Shown: positions 9,971 through 18,433 of the stretch, in pieces
Numbering within the stretch: position 1 is the stretch's first letter
Layout of the letters: each line of letters begins with the position of its first letter
Assembly (NCBI GenBank): GCA_964251665.1
Contig: CAXUKO010000025.1
Location: 17,375-81,374 of the forward strand
Length of the DNA: 64,000 nt
Direction: 5' to 3'
Source: JBBQLG01 sp964251665
GTDB taxonomy: Bacteria > Bacteroidota > Bacteroidia > Cytophagales > Spirosomataceae
Made by a program: the position numbers and the translations under genes
The notes under the pieces: model-generated
Told to the model about the DNA's origin: nothing
Seen by the model: the letters and a program-made list of their open reading frames with translations, nothing else
The model's database searches: none

Positions 9971-10831
9971 ATGCAAACCAAATCTATGTTCCGCCTGTTG
10001 CCCGCGCTGTTGCTAAGTCTGTGTCTCGGTCAAACTGGCTTCGGCCAGGCTCCCGCTCCGAAAAAGGTGTACTCGGAGGTGTATTACCACAAACTCAAGC
10101 CCGGCCACACCTTCGCCGAGGCCCGCGCCCGCGAGAATGAGTTTAAGAAGCTCCATCAGGCACAGGCCAACGACGGGTTCATATCGGGCTGGTATATGCT
10201 GGCCCTCGACATGACCACCAACCCTAACAAGGAGTACAGCTACATCACCATCAAGAACGTCAGCGACCCCGGCTACTTTGATAATAGCTACCCTCAGAAA
10301 TACTTCACCAGCGTGATGGGCCCCGATTATCAGCCTAAACTGACTGACCTCTACAAACGGATGGATGAGATGAAAGAAGTCGTCAAATCTGAAATCTGGG
10401 AACACGTCGATGGTGCACAGGCCAACCCCATGTCTTCGCCCGATAAAGCCCCGGTCTGGCTGGTGACGAATTATAAAGTCAAAAACGGCCAGTATGCGGA
10501 GTACATGGCCCGCGTCAAACAGGCGAGTCCCTTCAATCGGGACCTCGTCGCCACGGGCGGGGCCGCCGGCTGGAACTTTGCGGCATTGGCGTTGCCCTCG
10601 GCTGCCGAGAAAGCCTACGATTTCTCGTCGGTATATCAGTTAACCAGCATGAAAGCCTTGTTAGACACAGATGAAACCAAAGCGGAAGCGGCTTTCAAAA
10701 GAACGATGCCGGGTGTGGATTACAAGCAGTTTTATAAGGAAATGAGCAACCTGCGCGAAGCAGCCCGGCAGGAGACCTACTACTTAGTGGAGTTCGCCGT
10801 GAAAGACGCTTCCGTACAAGCCAGAAAATAA
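9971..10831 (+). CDS. Secreted protein of unknown function
   Basis: About 286 residues. ATG 9971 opens a good signal peptide (MFRLLPALLLSLCLGQTGF, then GQA); the upstream ATG at 9908 would add 21 residues before it. The mature part is rich in charged and aromatic residues, with two halves that may be related alpha/beta folds (YSEVYYHKLKPGHTFAEA in the first half; WLVTNYKVKNGQYAEYMARV in the second). I do not recognise a named family; the pattern recalls dimeric alpha-beta-barrel folds, but that is a guess. It is followed by a hairpin terminator. Confidence 0.7.
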   Translation: MQTKSMFRLLPALLLSLCLGQTGFGQAPAPKKVYSEVYYHKLKPGHTFAEARARENEFKKLHQAQANDGFISGWYMLALDMTTNPNKEYSYITIKNVSDPGYFDNSYPQKYFTSVMGPDYQPKLTDLYKRMDEMKEVVKSEIWEHVDGAQANPMSSPDKAPVWLVTNYKVKNGQYAEYMARVKQASPFNRDLVATGGAAGWNFAALALPSAAEKAYDFSSVYQLTSMKALLDTDETKAEAAFKRTMPGVDYKQFYKEMSNLREAARQETYYLVEFAVKDASVQARK

Positions 10832-10840
10832 ATAGCTGGT

Positions 10841-10873
10841 TATGAGGTTGTTGAGATCATCGGCAACCTCATA
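10841..10873 (+). terminator. Hairpin terminator after the secreted-protein gene
   Basis: TATGAGGTTG (10841-10850) pairs exactly with CAACCTCATA (10864-10873) around a 13-base loop, starting 10 bases after the stop codon. There is only a short T-rich tail (CCTTTAA). Confidence 0.6.
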
Positions 10874-10911
10874 CCTTTAACTCAGTATTTAACGCAAAAC
10901 CTTTCCTTATC

Positions 10912-12348
10912 ATGAACTCCTCTACACTATCATCTTCGGTAACCGGGACTACCCCGACCGACATACCAACCCACCGCCGGAATGCCGTATCACCCGTTGC
11001 GCAGGCCGAGCGCATCCAAACTCTTGACATCCTGCGGGGTGTAGCCCTGCTGGGCATTCTGCTCATGAATATTCCGTATTTTTCTATGGCAGAGCGCTTC
11101 AGCGAGGTCTTCCAGAGCGACCCATCAACCCTAAATTTCTGGGTCAATGCCGGTATTACCATTCTGTTTGAGGGCAAAATGAGGGCCTTGTTTTCTATGA
11201 TCTTTGGCGTGGGTATTATCCTGTTCATGGCTCGTAAAGAGCGCAACGGTCCGGGTTCCGGCGGGGAAGCGCACGTTAGCCAGGCAGCAACGGGTCGGGT
11301 CCCGGTGTGGAACCGCGCGGTCGGCTTATTCTTCCGGCGAATGGGCTGGCTGGTGCTGTTTGGCCTGATCGACTCCCATGTGTTACTATGGATGGGGGAT
11401 ATTTTGTACTACTACGGCATCATTGGCATGATTGCGTTCTGGTTCCGCCAGATGAAGCCTACCTATCTGGCGCTGGGCGTACCGCTGGTCGCCATTATTG
11501 GCTTTGTGTCCAGTACGCTTTTCTACCAGAGTGTACGAGACAAGCGGATGGCGTACCTGGCGGTTCAGACAATCCAGAAGCAGGGTCAGAAACTAACAGC
11601 CGCTCAGCAAAAGACCGTTAAGGACTGGCAGGAAGCGCAAAAGCAGTTTTTCCCCAACAAAGCGGAAATAGCCGAGCACACCCGGATGATGAAATCGGAC
11701 GATTACTTTACGGTGGCCAAACGCTATCGGAAAGACGTTTGGGAGCAGCAAACGATATACCTGGTTTTGGGTCTCTGGGACCCGCTGGCCCTGATGCTGC
11801 TGGGTATGGCACTCTACAAATGGGGCTTCGTAACGGGGCAATGGTCGCGCCGACGATACTGGCAAACGATGCTGATTGGCTACGGGCTGGGACTCTCTTT
11901 GGTCACGTATAGCTTCTATTATGGCTACGTAAACATGCCGAATACGGCCGCTTTTATGGTTTATTTTGAAGCGCATCCGATTTCCTGGATTGACCTGATT
12001 TATCCCTTCCAGCGCATCCTGCTGGTGATGGCCCACGCCAGTTTGATCATTCTGCTGATTCAGTCCGGGCGGGTGCAGGGGTTGCTGAACCGGCTGGGAG
12101 CGGTGGGGCAGATGGCGTTCACCAACTACGTGATGCACACACTCATCTGCACCTTCGTGTTCTATGGCTACGGCCTGAATCAGTATGCCGAGTGGCAGTT
12201 CTACCAACTCTATTTTCTGGTGGCCGCTATCTGGGTGCTGCAACTGATTGTCAGCCCGATCTGGCTCCGGTACTACCAGTTTGGCCCGCTCGAATGGGTG
12301 TGGCGCAGCCTGACCTACTGGCAACGACAACCCCTGCGACGACTATAA
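10912..12348 (+). CDS. DUF418 membrane protein
   Basis: A 478-residue polytopic membrane protein. The N-terminal segment RIQTLDILRGVALLGILLMN (about residues 37-56) is the hallmark of the DUF418/YeiB group, and the C-terminal half carries the conserved DUF418 region (QMAFTNYVMHTLICTFVFYG; LEWVWRSLTYWQRQPLRRL). About nine or ten helices are visible. The family has no established biochemical role; some members are linked to membrane transport. It stands alone between a terminator and a decayed esterase gene. Confidence 0.9.
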   Translation: MNSSTLSSSVTGTTPTDIPTHRRNAVSPVAQAERIQTLDILRGVALLGILLMNIPYFSMAERFSEVFQSDPSTLNFWVNAGITILFEGKMRALFSMIFGVGIILFMARKERNGPGSGGEAHVSQAATGRVPVWNRAVGLFFRRMGWLVLFGLIDSHVLLWMGDILYYYGIIGMIAFWFRQMKPTYLALGVPLVAIIGFVSSTLFYQSVRDKRMAYLAVQTIQKQGQKLTAAQQKTVKDWQEAQKQFFPNKAEIAEHTRMMKSDDYFTVAKRYRKDVWEQQTIYLVLGLWDPLALMLLGMALYKWGFVTGQWSRRRYWQTMLIGYGLGLSLVTYSFYYGYVNMPNTAAFMVYFEAHPISWIDLIYPFQRILLVMAHASLIILLIQSGRVQGLLNRLGAVGQMAFTNYVMHTLICTFVFYGYGLNQYAEWQFYQLYFLVAAIWVLQLIVSPIWLRYYQFGPLEWVWRSLTYWQRQPLRRL

Positions 12349-12378
12349 CTTTGTCATTTTCAATCCTCTTTTACAGAC

Positions 12379-12978
12379 ATGAAATCACTGCCAATTTTGC
12401 TGCACATCCCGATTGCCGATAGTTCGTTCTCCGGTTCTTACTAGTATCGGAGCCGCTGGACCGATTATACGATGGCCCCTAACCCCAAAGGCGATTCGGT
12501 GGCGGTTGCCCAGATGCGTTATCCACCGGGGTCGCTGAAATCGGGTGGGGCTGGGGCCTTCCTGCAAACGCTGAAAACGGACATCCTGCCGTTTGTCGAT
12601 GCCCATTATCGAACTACTGCCGACCGGGGGATAAGCGGCCACTCCTTTGGCGGGACGTTCGCTATGTATTGCCTGCTTACCGAACCCACGCTGTTCAACC
12701 GGTATGCCATTAACAGTCCGGCGTTGACCTTCGATAGCCATACATGGCTGCGGCTACAGCAATCCTTTTCGGCCCGGGTCAAGCGGCTGGATGCACGCGT
12801 TTTTGCATCGGTTGGCAGTCTGGAGGGGAAACAGGAAGTCGATGATATGCAGTCATTGGTAGCTTTTCTCAAAACCCGTCAGCTTCCGGGCTTGGTGGTT
12901 ACCTCGCACGTTTTTGAGGATGAAACGCACGAATCCGTTTTAGGTCCCGGTATCAGTCGAACTTTGGGGGTGCTATAG
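12379..12978 (+). pseudogene. Truncated alpha/beta-hydrolase esterase (IroE/Fes-like)
   Basis: The reading frame from ATG 12379 is stopped by TAG after 21 codons (12442-12444) and then stays open to 12978. The part after the stop is a clear C-terminal half of a putative-esterase (PF00756-type) hydrolase: SGGAGAFLQTLKTDILPFVD, then the nucleophile elbow GHSFGG (Ser in 12643-12645), and the catalytic-His region VFEDETHESVL. Whole family members are about 270-300 residues; here at least 100 N-terminal residues are missing and only a stub precedes the stop. A frame from ATG 12472 could make a 168-residue product, but it would lack most of the core sheet. A dead gene is the simplest reading. Confidence 0.7.
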
Positions 12979-13078
12979 GGGGTGCAGAAGTAGGTATCCG
13001 AAAGTCTTGAATCCCCGAAGTTGGCCAGATATCCCTGCTATCTATTGTTTTGCTCATTTATCATCAAGCAAGCGACTT

Positions 13079-14923
13079 ATGAAAAAAAGCTTACTTCTGC
13101 TGCTCGTTCCCGGACTGACCGGTTGTCTGGCCGTTGTCGCTCAGACAACGCCCGAAACCCGCTACGACCGCCGGGACATTATGATTACCATGCGCGATGG
13201 GGTCCGGCTGAATACCGTCATCTACACCCCCAAAACGACTGGTGAAGCCTTACCTTTCTTGTTGCAACGTACCCCTTACGGGGCTGGGCAACGATTATCG
13301 CCTGATTTGCGGGTTTATACCAAAGACTTGGCCGACGAGGGGTATATCTTTGTTTATCAGGATATTCGGGGACGCTATCAATCGGAAGGGCAGTACGAGA
13401 TGGCGCGATTTCCGCGTAACCGTAGCGACGGGCCGTCTGCTGATACCAAAGCCATTGATGAAAGTACCGATGCGTACGATACCATCGACTGGTTGTTGAA
13501 AAACGTTACCAACCACAACGGAAAAGTGGGAATGTTCGGAACCTCCTACGATGCCTGGCTAACCGTCATGGCAGCCAACGACCCGCACCCGGCTCTGAAA
13601 GCTATCTCAGAACACGCTACCCCCGCCGACCAATGGATGGGCGACGACTCCTTTCATCAGGGGGCTTTTCGGCTAAATGCCAACTTTGAATACTGTTTCG
13701 CACAGGAGGCTGCTAAAACTGATACGCTGTTTCCCTATCCTCTTGCCGATACCTACGACTGGTTCCTGAAACTGGGGTTGCTGGCTAACGTCAACAAATT
13801 CTATTTTGGCGGAAAACTCCCCTCCTGGAACAACATAACCAACCATCCCAACTACGATGCCTTCTGGCAAAAAAAGTCGCTTGCTACCCAGCTTGGTAAG
13901 CCCCAGGTTGCCATTCAGAACGTAGCGGGCTGGTGGGATCAGGAAGATTTCTATGGCCCGGTTACAGCCTATCAGCTTTGGGAGAGGGGCGATGCCAAAC
14001 ACCAAAACCACCTGATTGTTGGTCCCTGGAATCATGGCGGCTGGCTACGGGGCGAGGGCCGCACCTTAGGCAACATCAGTTTCGACACGACCACTGCCCT
14101 CGATTTCCGGCAACGGATGTTCGCGCCCTGGTTTGCCTGGCACCTCAAAGGTAAAGGCAACGGTAACTTCCCTGAAGTAACCGCCTTCCAAACGGGCCGC
14201 AATCGCTGGCAAACCTACAACCAGTGGCCCCCGGCCGGGTCCGTGAAACAAAACCTGTATCTGCGGGCCGATGGCGGGCTGGCGTTCGAGAAACCCACCG
14301 AATCCACTGGTTCCGACAGCTACATTTCGGACCCGGCGCATCCGGTGCCGTATCAACCTCGGCCTATTGTACATACTTACGGCCCCGGCTCACGCTGGCC
14401 TACCTGGCTAACCGAAGATCAGCGGTTTGTACATAACCGCCCCGACGTGCTATCGTGGCAAACTGAACCGCTGACCGAGGCCGTAACCGTGACAGGCACA
14501 TTGCTGGCCCGGCTATTTGCTGCCACCACCGGCAGCGATGCCGACTGGGTGGTCAAACTGATTGATGTCTATCCCGAACAGTACCCCAAAGAGCCGAAGA
14601 TGGCGGGTTATCAGTTCATGGTCGCCAACGACGTGATGCGGGGACGATTCCACAAGAGTTTCGAGAAACCCCAGGCGTTACAACCCAACAAAACGGAAAT
14701 GTTTACCATTGATCTCCATTCCCTCGACCACGTGTTTCAGCCGGGCCACCGGATTATGGTGCAGGTGCAGAGTACGTGGTTTCCGCTCATCGACCGAAAC
14801 CCGCAACGGTATGTTCCAACTATTTTCGAGGCAACGGAGGCTGATTTTCAGAAAGCCACACACACTATTTTCCGGTCGGCCACGTATCCCTCGCACCTGG
14901 AACTGAGTGTGGTGCCGCGTTGA
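13079..14923 (+). CDS. CocE/NonD-family (S15) hydrolase
   Basis: A 614-residue exported serine hydrolase. ATG 13079 opens the signal sequence (MKKSLLLLLVPGLTGCLAVV); Cys16 could be a lipobox, or cleavage may follow VVAQ. The S15/CocE catalytic domain starts at about residue 30 (MITMRDGVRLNTVIYTP), with YQDIRGRYQSEG and the nucleophile in GMFGTSYDAW (Ser156). The cap and C-terminal jelly-roll domain (residues about 400-610, PVTGTLLARLF-like region and FQPGHRIMVQVQSTWFP) are present, so the length is normal. The family contains X-Pro dipeptidyl aminopeptidases, cocaine esterase and glutaryl-7-ACA acylases; substrate here is unknown. It is flanked by relics of two other serine hydrolases. Confidence 0.9.
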   Translation: MKKSLLLLLVPGLTGCLAVVAQTTPETRYDRRDIMITMRDGVRLNTVIYTPKTTGEALPFLLQRTPYGAGQRLSPDLRVYTKDLADEGYIFVYQDIRGRYQSEGQYEMARFPRNRSDGPSADTKAIDESTDAYDTIDWLLKNVTNHNGKVGMFGTSYDAWLTVMAANDPHPALKAISEHATPADQWMGDDSFHQGAFRLNANFEYCFAQEAAKTDTLFPYPLADTYDWFLKLGLLANVNKFYFGGKLPSWNNITNHPNYDAFWQKKSLATQLGKPQVAIQNVAGWWDQEDFYGPVTAYQLWERGDAKHQNHLIVGPWNHGGWLRGEGRTLGNISFDTTTALDFRQRMFAPWFAWHLKGKGNGNFPEVTAFQTGRNRWQTYNQWPPAGSVKQNLYLRADGGLAFEKPTESTGSDSYISDPAHPVPYQPRPIVHTYGPGSRWPTWLTEDQRFVHNRPDVLSWQTEPLTEAVTVTGTLLARLFAATTGSDADWVVKLIDVYPEQYPKEPKMAGYQFMVANDVMRGRFHKSFEKPQALQPNKTEMFTIDLHSLDHVFQPGHRIMVQVQSTWFPLIDRNPQRYVPTIFEATEADFQKATHTIFRSATYPSHLELSVVPR

Positions 14924-14941
14924 GAAATGCTGACTGCCAAT

Positions 14942-15244
14942 AAGGGGTATTACGGCTACGGGGACGGGTCGGCATTGGTAAACAGGATAACCGGGATTAC
15001 ATCGCGCATAGTGGTGGCTGGCCAGGTTACAGAACCTATTAGAGTCGGTATACGGCAGAGGAGGTGACTGGTGAGCCAGGCAACGGGGCAGGGTAAAATT
15101 GAACTCTTTGCCGAAACTGAGACCAAGTTTTTTCTCAAAGTAGTTGAGGCTCAGATTGAATTTGTCAAAGACGATTCAGGGCAGTTGAGGAAGTTGATCC
15201 TGTTGCAGGGAGGGCGCCCAACCGAAGCGAAGAAGATAAAGTGA
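14942..15244 (+). pseudogene. 3' relic of a beta-lactamase-family serine hydrolase (DUF3471 tail)
   Basis: Three short frames rebuild the end of a class C beta-lactamase-like hydrolase. First KGYYGYG, then after a shift DYIAHSGGWPGYRTY, the HxG active-site motif of that family, stopped by a TAG near 15040. After another break comes a clean C-terminus: GKIELFAETETKFFLKVVEA and QIEFVKDDSGQLRKL to a TGA at 15242-15244, matching the small C-terminal DUF3471-type domain of Bacteroidota serine hydrolases. The SxxK and YxN parts are absent. The piece begins 18 bases after the CocE stop codon. Confidence 0.7.
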
Positions 15245-15254
15245 CGCGGGTCGT

Positions 15255-15908
15255 TTACTGCACTGCCCCGGCCACGCGTTCGGCCACAAGGTGTCGTAGC
15301 GTTTTCAGGATTTGGAAAATATCGGACAGGTCGTCGGAAGTTGCCGAATAACCAGGACTAACAGCATAACGATAACCTTCGAGGGCGATGAACCGCCATA
15401 AATCGCCGACGATGTAACACCCATAGACCGGAGAAACAGAGTCTCCACTAAGCGTTTACCCAGCCAGCATAGCGGCCAAACATTGTCCGGCTGGGTCGCC
15501 GTTGGGATCAAGATTACGCTTATACGCCTGAAAAGCAAAATACGGCTGCTCCGGTTCGCGTCGGCCACTGGCCACCATCCCGTCCGGGCGACCAAACAGA
15601 TGAATTTCATCGACAACAGCCTCCAGATCGCGCTGGGCAAAGTGGTTGAAGCGCGGATTGGAAAAGTCTATCAGGGAAAAGATCGGGCCGATGAAGTGCA
15701 GGCTCAATTCCTGTTCATTCCAGTCGTGAACGTTGAAATTTAGCGTTTTTTGAAGCCTGAACAAGGATTCCCTCTCAAAGGGAGTGATCTCGGCTGGTAT
15801 CGACAGCCAGGCATCCTGCGAAGGCAAGTTAATGACCTCAACGAGTTGGAATGTTTTGTCTAAGTATGTGAGCGTGCAGGTCGCAAACGGTTTTTCAGAC
15901 GTGGCCAT
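15255..15908 (-). pseudogene. Conserved hypothetical protein interrupted by one in-frame stop
   Basis: From ATG 15908 the frame reads 150 residues to a TAA at 15456-15458, then stays open in the same frame for 67 more residues to TAA 15255-15257. The parts fit as one protein: before the stop AYKRNLDPNGDPAGQCLAAM, after it VSPVYGCYIVGDLWRFIALE and YSATSDDLSDIFQILKTLRH. The pattern D..G.P.AGQ.LAAM followed by a YGCY..G..W.F..L segment recalls a Bacteroidota hypothetical family that may be PD-(D/E)XK nuclease-like. A CAA-to-TAA change would explain the stop. No other damage is seen, so the change is recent, a sequencing error, or recoded. An upstream ATG at 15944 is possible. Confidence 0.65.
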
Positions 15909-16096
15909 GATCGAACAGTAATTTACCCAAAGGTACACATTCACTCAACCGAACCGGTTCTTTTAATTCCGGTTCCAGCCAACCATCAACGGGGCGTAGT
16001 ACACGCTCTCTGTTACACACCTGCAAGCAATTAGACGGCTAACGCAGAGTTTTTAAATTAATCCCGGTGCTAAACCAAAGCGATCTGTTAAAATAC

Positions 16097-17842
16097 ATGA
16101 AAAAAACCGTACCTCTCCTGCTGGTTCTCTGGCTAACCGGCGGCCTTACCGTTATGGCTCAACCAAAGCCATCGCCCCGATCAACTACCTACGATGTACT
16201 CATCCGTAACGGACTGATTTACGATGGCTCCGGCCAGAAACCCTACCGGGGCGATGTGGGTATCCGGGCCGACCGCGTGGTGGCCGTTGGTAAACTGACC
16301 AGCCGCGTCGGCGGACCGGCCACAGCACTGACTGTTATTGACGCGAAGGGCATGGCCGTTGCGCCGGGCTTTATCAATGTGCTTTCGCATACGGGCGGTT
16401 ATCTGCTTCGCGATGGCCGCTCGATGAGTGATCTCAAACAGGGCGTGACCACTGAAGTATTTGGGGAAATGTCGTGGGGACCCGTCCGGTCAGAAGCCGT
16501 TCGGCAACGCATTAATCTGTGGCTGAAAGGGGGCGGGGTAAAAGATACCTGCGATTGGACGACGCTGCGGGAGTTTATGCTCAAGTTAGAACACAAAGGC
16601 ATCACGCCCAACATTGCCTCGTATGTAGGCGCGGGCGAAGTCCGAATAAACGTGCTGGGTGAAGACAATGTAAAACCCACACCCGCCCAACTCACTCAGA
16701 TGCAGGCTCAGGTGCGCGAAGCGATGGAAGGCGGTGCGCTGGGCCTGACGACCATGCTGATTTACCCGCCCAACACCTTTGCCAATACCGACGAACTGAT
16801 TGCCCTGAGCCGTGAAGCCGCCCGCTACGGAGGCCGCTACATCGTGCATATGCGCAGCGAAGGTGACCGGCTGGAAGAAGGCATTCAGGAAATGATCCGC
16901 ATCGGCAAAGAAGCCAAACTTCCCGTCGAACTTTATCACTTCAAAGCCAGCGGAGTACGCAACTGGCCTAAAATTGATAAATCTATTGCCCTGATTGCCG
17001 AAGCCCGAAAGCAGGGACAGGATGTAACGGCTAATATGTATACCTACACCGCAGGAGGCACAGGACTGACCAGTTGCCTGCCGCCCTACGTGTTCAACGG
17101 CGGATTTATGGCGGGCTGGAAACGCCTGCAGGACCCCGACCAACGTCGAAAAATTGCCGACGAAGTACGCCGACAGACTCAGAAATGGGAGAATATGTTT
17201 GCCCTGGCCGGATCTCCTGAAAATATCATGCTGGTGGGTTTTGAGCAGGACTCACTAAGAAAATATGAAGGCAAAACGCTGGGACAGGTAGCCAGTCTGC
17301 GTGGTAAAGACCCACTCGAAACGGCCATTGACCTAATTGTGCAGGACAAAGCGCGGGTCGAGACACTTTATTTCCTGATGTCGGAAGAGAACATCAAAAA
17401 AGAGATCCGCCAGCCCTGGGTCAGTTTTGGCTCCGATGCACCCTCAACGAGCGACGACCTTACCCAATTTGGGAAGGAACACCCGCGCGCGTTTGGCAAC
17501 GTCGCTCGGCTGCTGGGCAAATACGTCCGGGAAGAAAAGGTTATTCCGCTTGAAGAAGCGATCCGGCGACTCACCAACCTGCCCGCCACCAACCATAAAC
17601 TCACCAGCCGGGGCCTGCTCAAACCCGGCTACTTTGCCGATGTGGTCATCTTCGACCCGGCCACCATCGCCGACCGGGCCACCTTTGACAAACCCTTCCA
17701 GTATGCCATTGGGGTGCAACACGTCTTTATCAACGGTCAACAGGTGCTGCGCGAGGGTGAACACACCGGCGTTTTACCCGGACGCGCCCTGTGGGGGCCG
17801 GGCTGGAAAGCCAAAAGCGTGGTGGCTATCCCGAAACGGTAA
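16097..17842 (+). CDS. D-aminoacylase-family amidohydrolase, secreted
   Basis: A 581-residue exported amidohydrolase of the N-acyl-D-amino-acid deacylase group. ATG 16097 opens a signal peptide (MKKTVPLLLVLWLTGGLTVM). The small beta domain (YDVLIRNGLIYDGSG) leads into the TIM barrel, with IVHMRSEGDRLEEGIQEM, VELYHFKASG and the late metal-ligand region FGSDAPS, then a C-terminal beta-strand tail (ADVVIFDPATI; FINGQQVLREGEHTG). The usual first metal motif HxHxD is altered to LSHTG, as in an atypical branch of the family. Known relatives deacylate N-acyl-D-amino acids or D-peptides; substrate is unproven. It stands alone between broken genes. Confidence 0.85.
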   Translation: MKKTVPLLLVLWLTGGLTVMAQPKPSPRSTTYDVLIRNGLIYDGSGQKPYRGDVGIRADRVVAVGKLTSRVGGPATALTVIDAKGMAVAPGFINVLSHTGGYLLRDGRSMSDLKQGVTTEVFGEMSWGPVRSEAVRQRINLWLKGGGVKDTCDWTTLREFMLKLEHKGITPNIASYVGAGEVRINVLGEDNVKPTPAQLTQMQAQVREAMEGGALGLTTMLIYPPNTFANTDELIALSREAARYGGRYIVHMRSEGDRLEEGIQEMIRIGKEAKLPVELYHFKASGVRNWPKIDKSIALIAEARKQGQDVTANMYTYTAGGTGLTSCLPPYVFNGGFMAGWKRLQDPDQRRKIADEVRRQTQKWENMFALAGSPENIMLVGFEQDSLRKYEGKTLGQVASLRGKDPLETAIDLIVQDKARVETLYFLMSEENIKKEIRQPWVSFGSDAPSTSDDLTQFGKEHPRAFGNVARLLGKYVREEKVIPLEEAIRRLTNLPATNHKLTSRGLLKPGYFADVVIFDPATIADRATFDKPFQYAIGVQHVFINGQQVLREGEHTGVLPGRALWGPGWKAKSVVAIPKR

Positions 17843-17852
17843 TTGCCCTTTA

Positions 17853-18062
17853 CTACCTGGTACGGGTATTGTAACGGCCCGTTGTTTCGGTGATCAACAT
17901 GGGTGTACACAAAACGGGCAGGGTGATACCAAAATGCTCCCGCAAGACTTTAGCTACGTGAGAGAACTGTAGCCGATTTTGACAGGCTGCCTGTGCCTCG
18001 TTCAGTGCGTCCATTCGCCACAGCTCGGCCGACCACTCCGAACGAACCCGCCGGAAGAACTG
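17853..18062 (-). pseudogene. Possible gene fragment, unrecognised
   Basis: About 70 codons open on the minus strand (RQFFRRVRSEWSAELWRMDA, then NRLQFSHVAKVLREHFGI) with protein-like composition. The upstream side runs into the T9SS sorting-domain relic on the other strand, so the 5' end appears cut off. I cannot name the family. It may also be chance. Confidence 0.25.
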
Positions 18063-18090
18063 ACGCCAAAGGCTGCGTGAGCCTGGCCAC

Positions 18091-18343
18091 GCCCATCTCA
18101 CTGACGGTGCTGGAGGGCGGTACCCTGGCCCATTGAGCTGGAGGTGACGGGCGCGGAAGGCCAGCCGCTGCGGTTGCAGTTAACCGACCTGAGTGGCCGA
18201 ACGGTGAGCGAGCGGAGCCTGGAGCAGGCCGGAACGGTGGAGCATCAGACGTTGCCGTGGGGTCTCAACCGGCGGGTATTCTGCTGTTGCGGGTGAGCAC
18301 ACCCACTCAGAGCCAGACGGTGAACGTGCTCAAAGCGGAGTAA
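18091..18343 (+). pseudogene. Orphan T9SS C-terminal sorting domain (decayed)
   Basis: Frame pieces rebuild the last 80 or so residues of a type IX secretion cargo: PISLTVLEG, a shift, then ELEVTGAEGQPLRLQLTDLS and GRTVSERSLEQAG, another shift, and PAGILLLRVSTPTQSQTVNV LKAE to TAA 18341-18343. The order of strands (LxLTDLSGR...GILLLRVST....VNVLK) is that of type A sorting domains, which target proteins across the outer membrane and are then removed. The body of the cargo protein is gone. At least two frameshifts are needed. Confidence 0.7.
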
Positions 18344-18355
18344 CCGATAAGCCTG

Positions 18356-18408
18356 CAACGCATCCATCCGACCCTGTTTCAACGCACAGGGGTTGGATGG
18401 ATGCGTTG
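18356..18408. terminator. Strong hairpin between convergent genes
   Basis: A near-perfect stem of about 18 bp: the left arm starts CAACGCATCCATCC (18356) and the right arm ends GGATGGATGCGTTG (18408), continued inward by a GACCC/GGGTT pair with one wobble, loop about 14 bases. A TTTAATT tail follows on the plus strand. It can stop transcripts from both sides and lies just past the end of the AraC gene. Confidence 0.6.
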
Positions 18409-18433
18409 TTTAATTGACCATTCCCCTGCTGCG

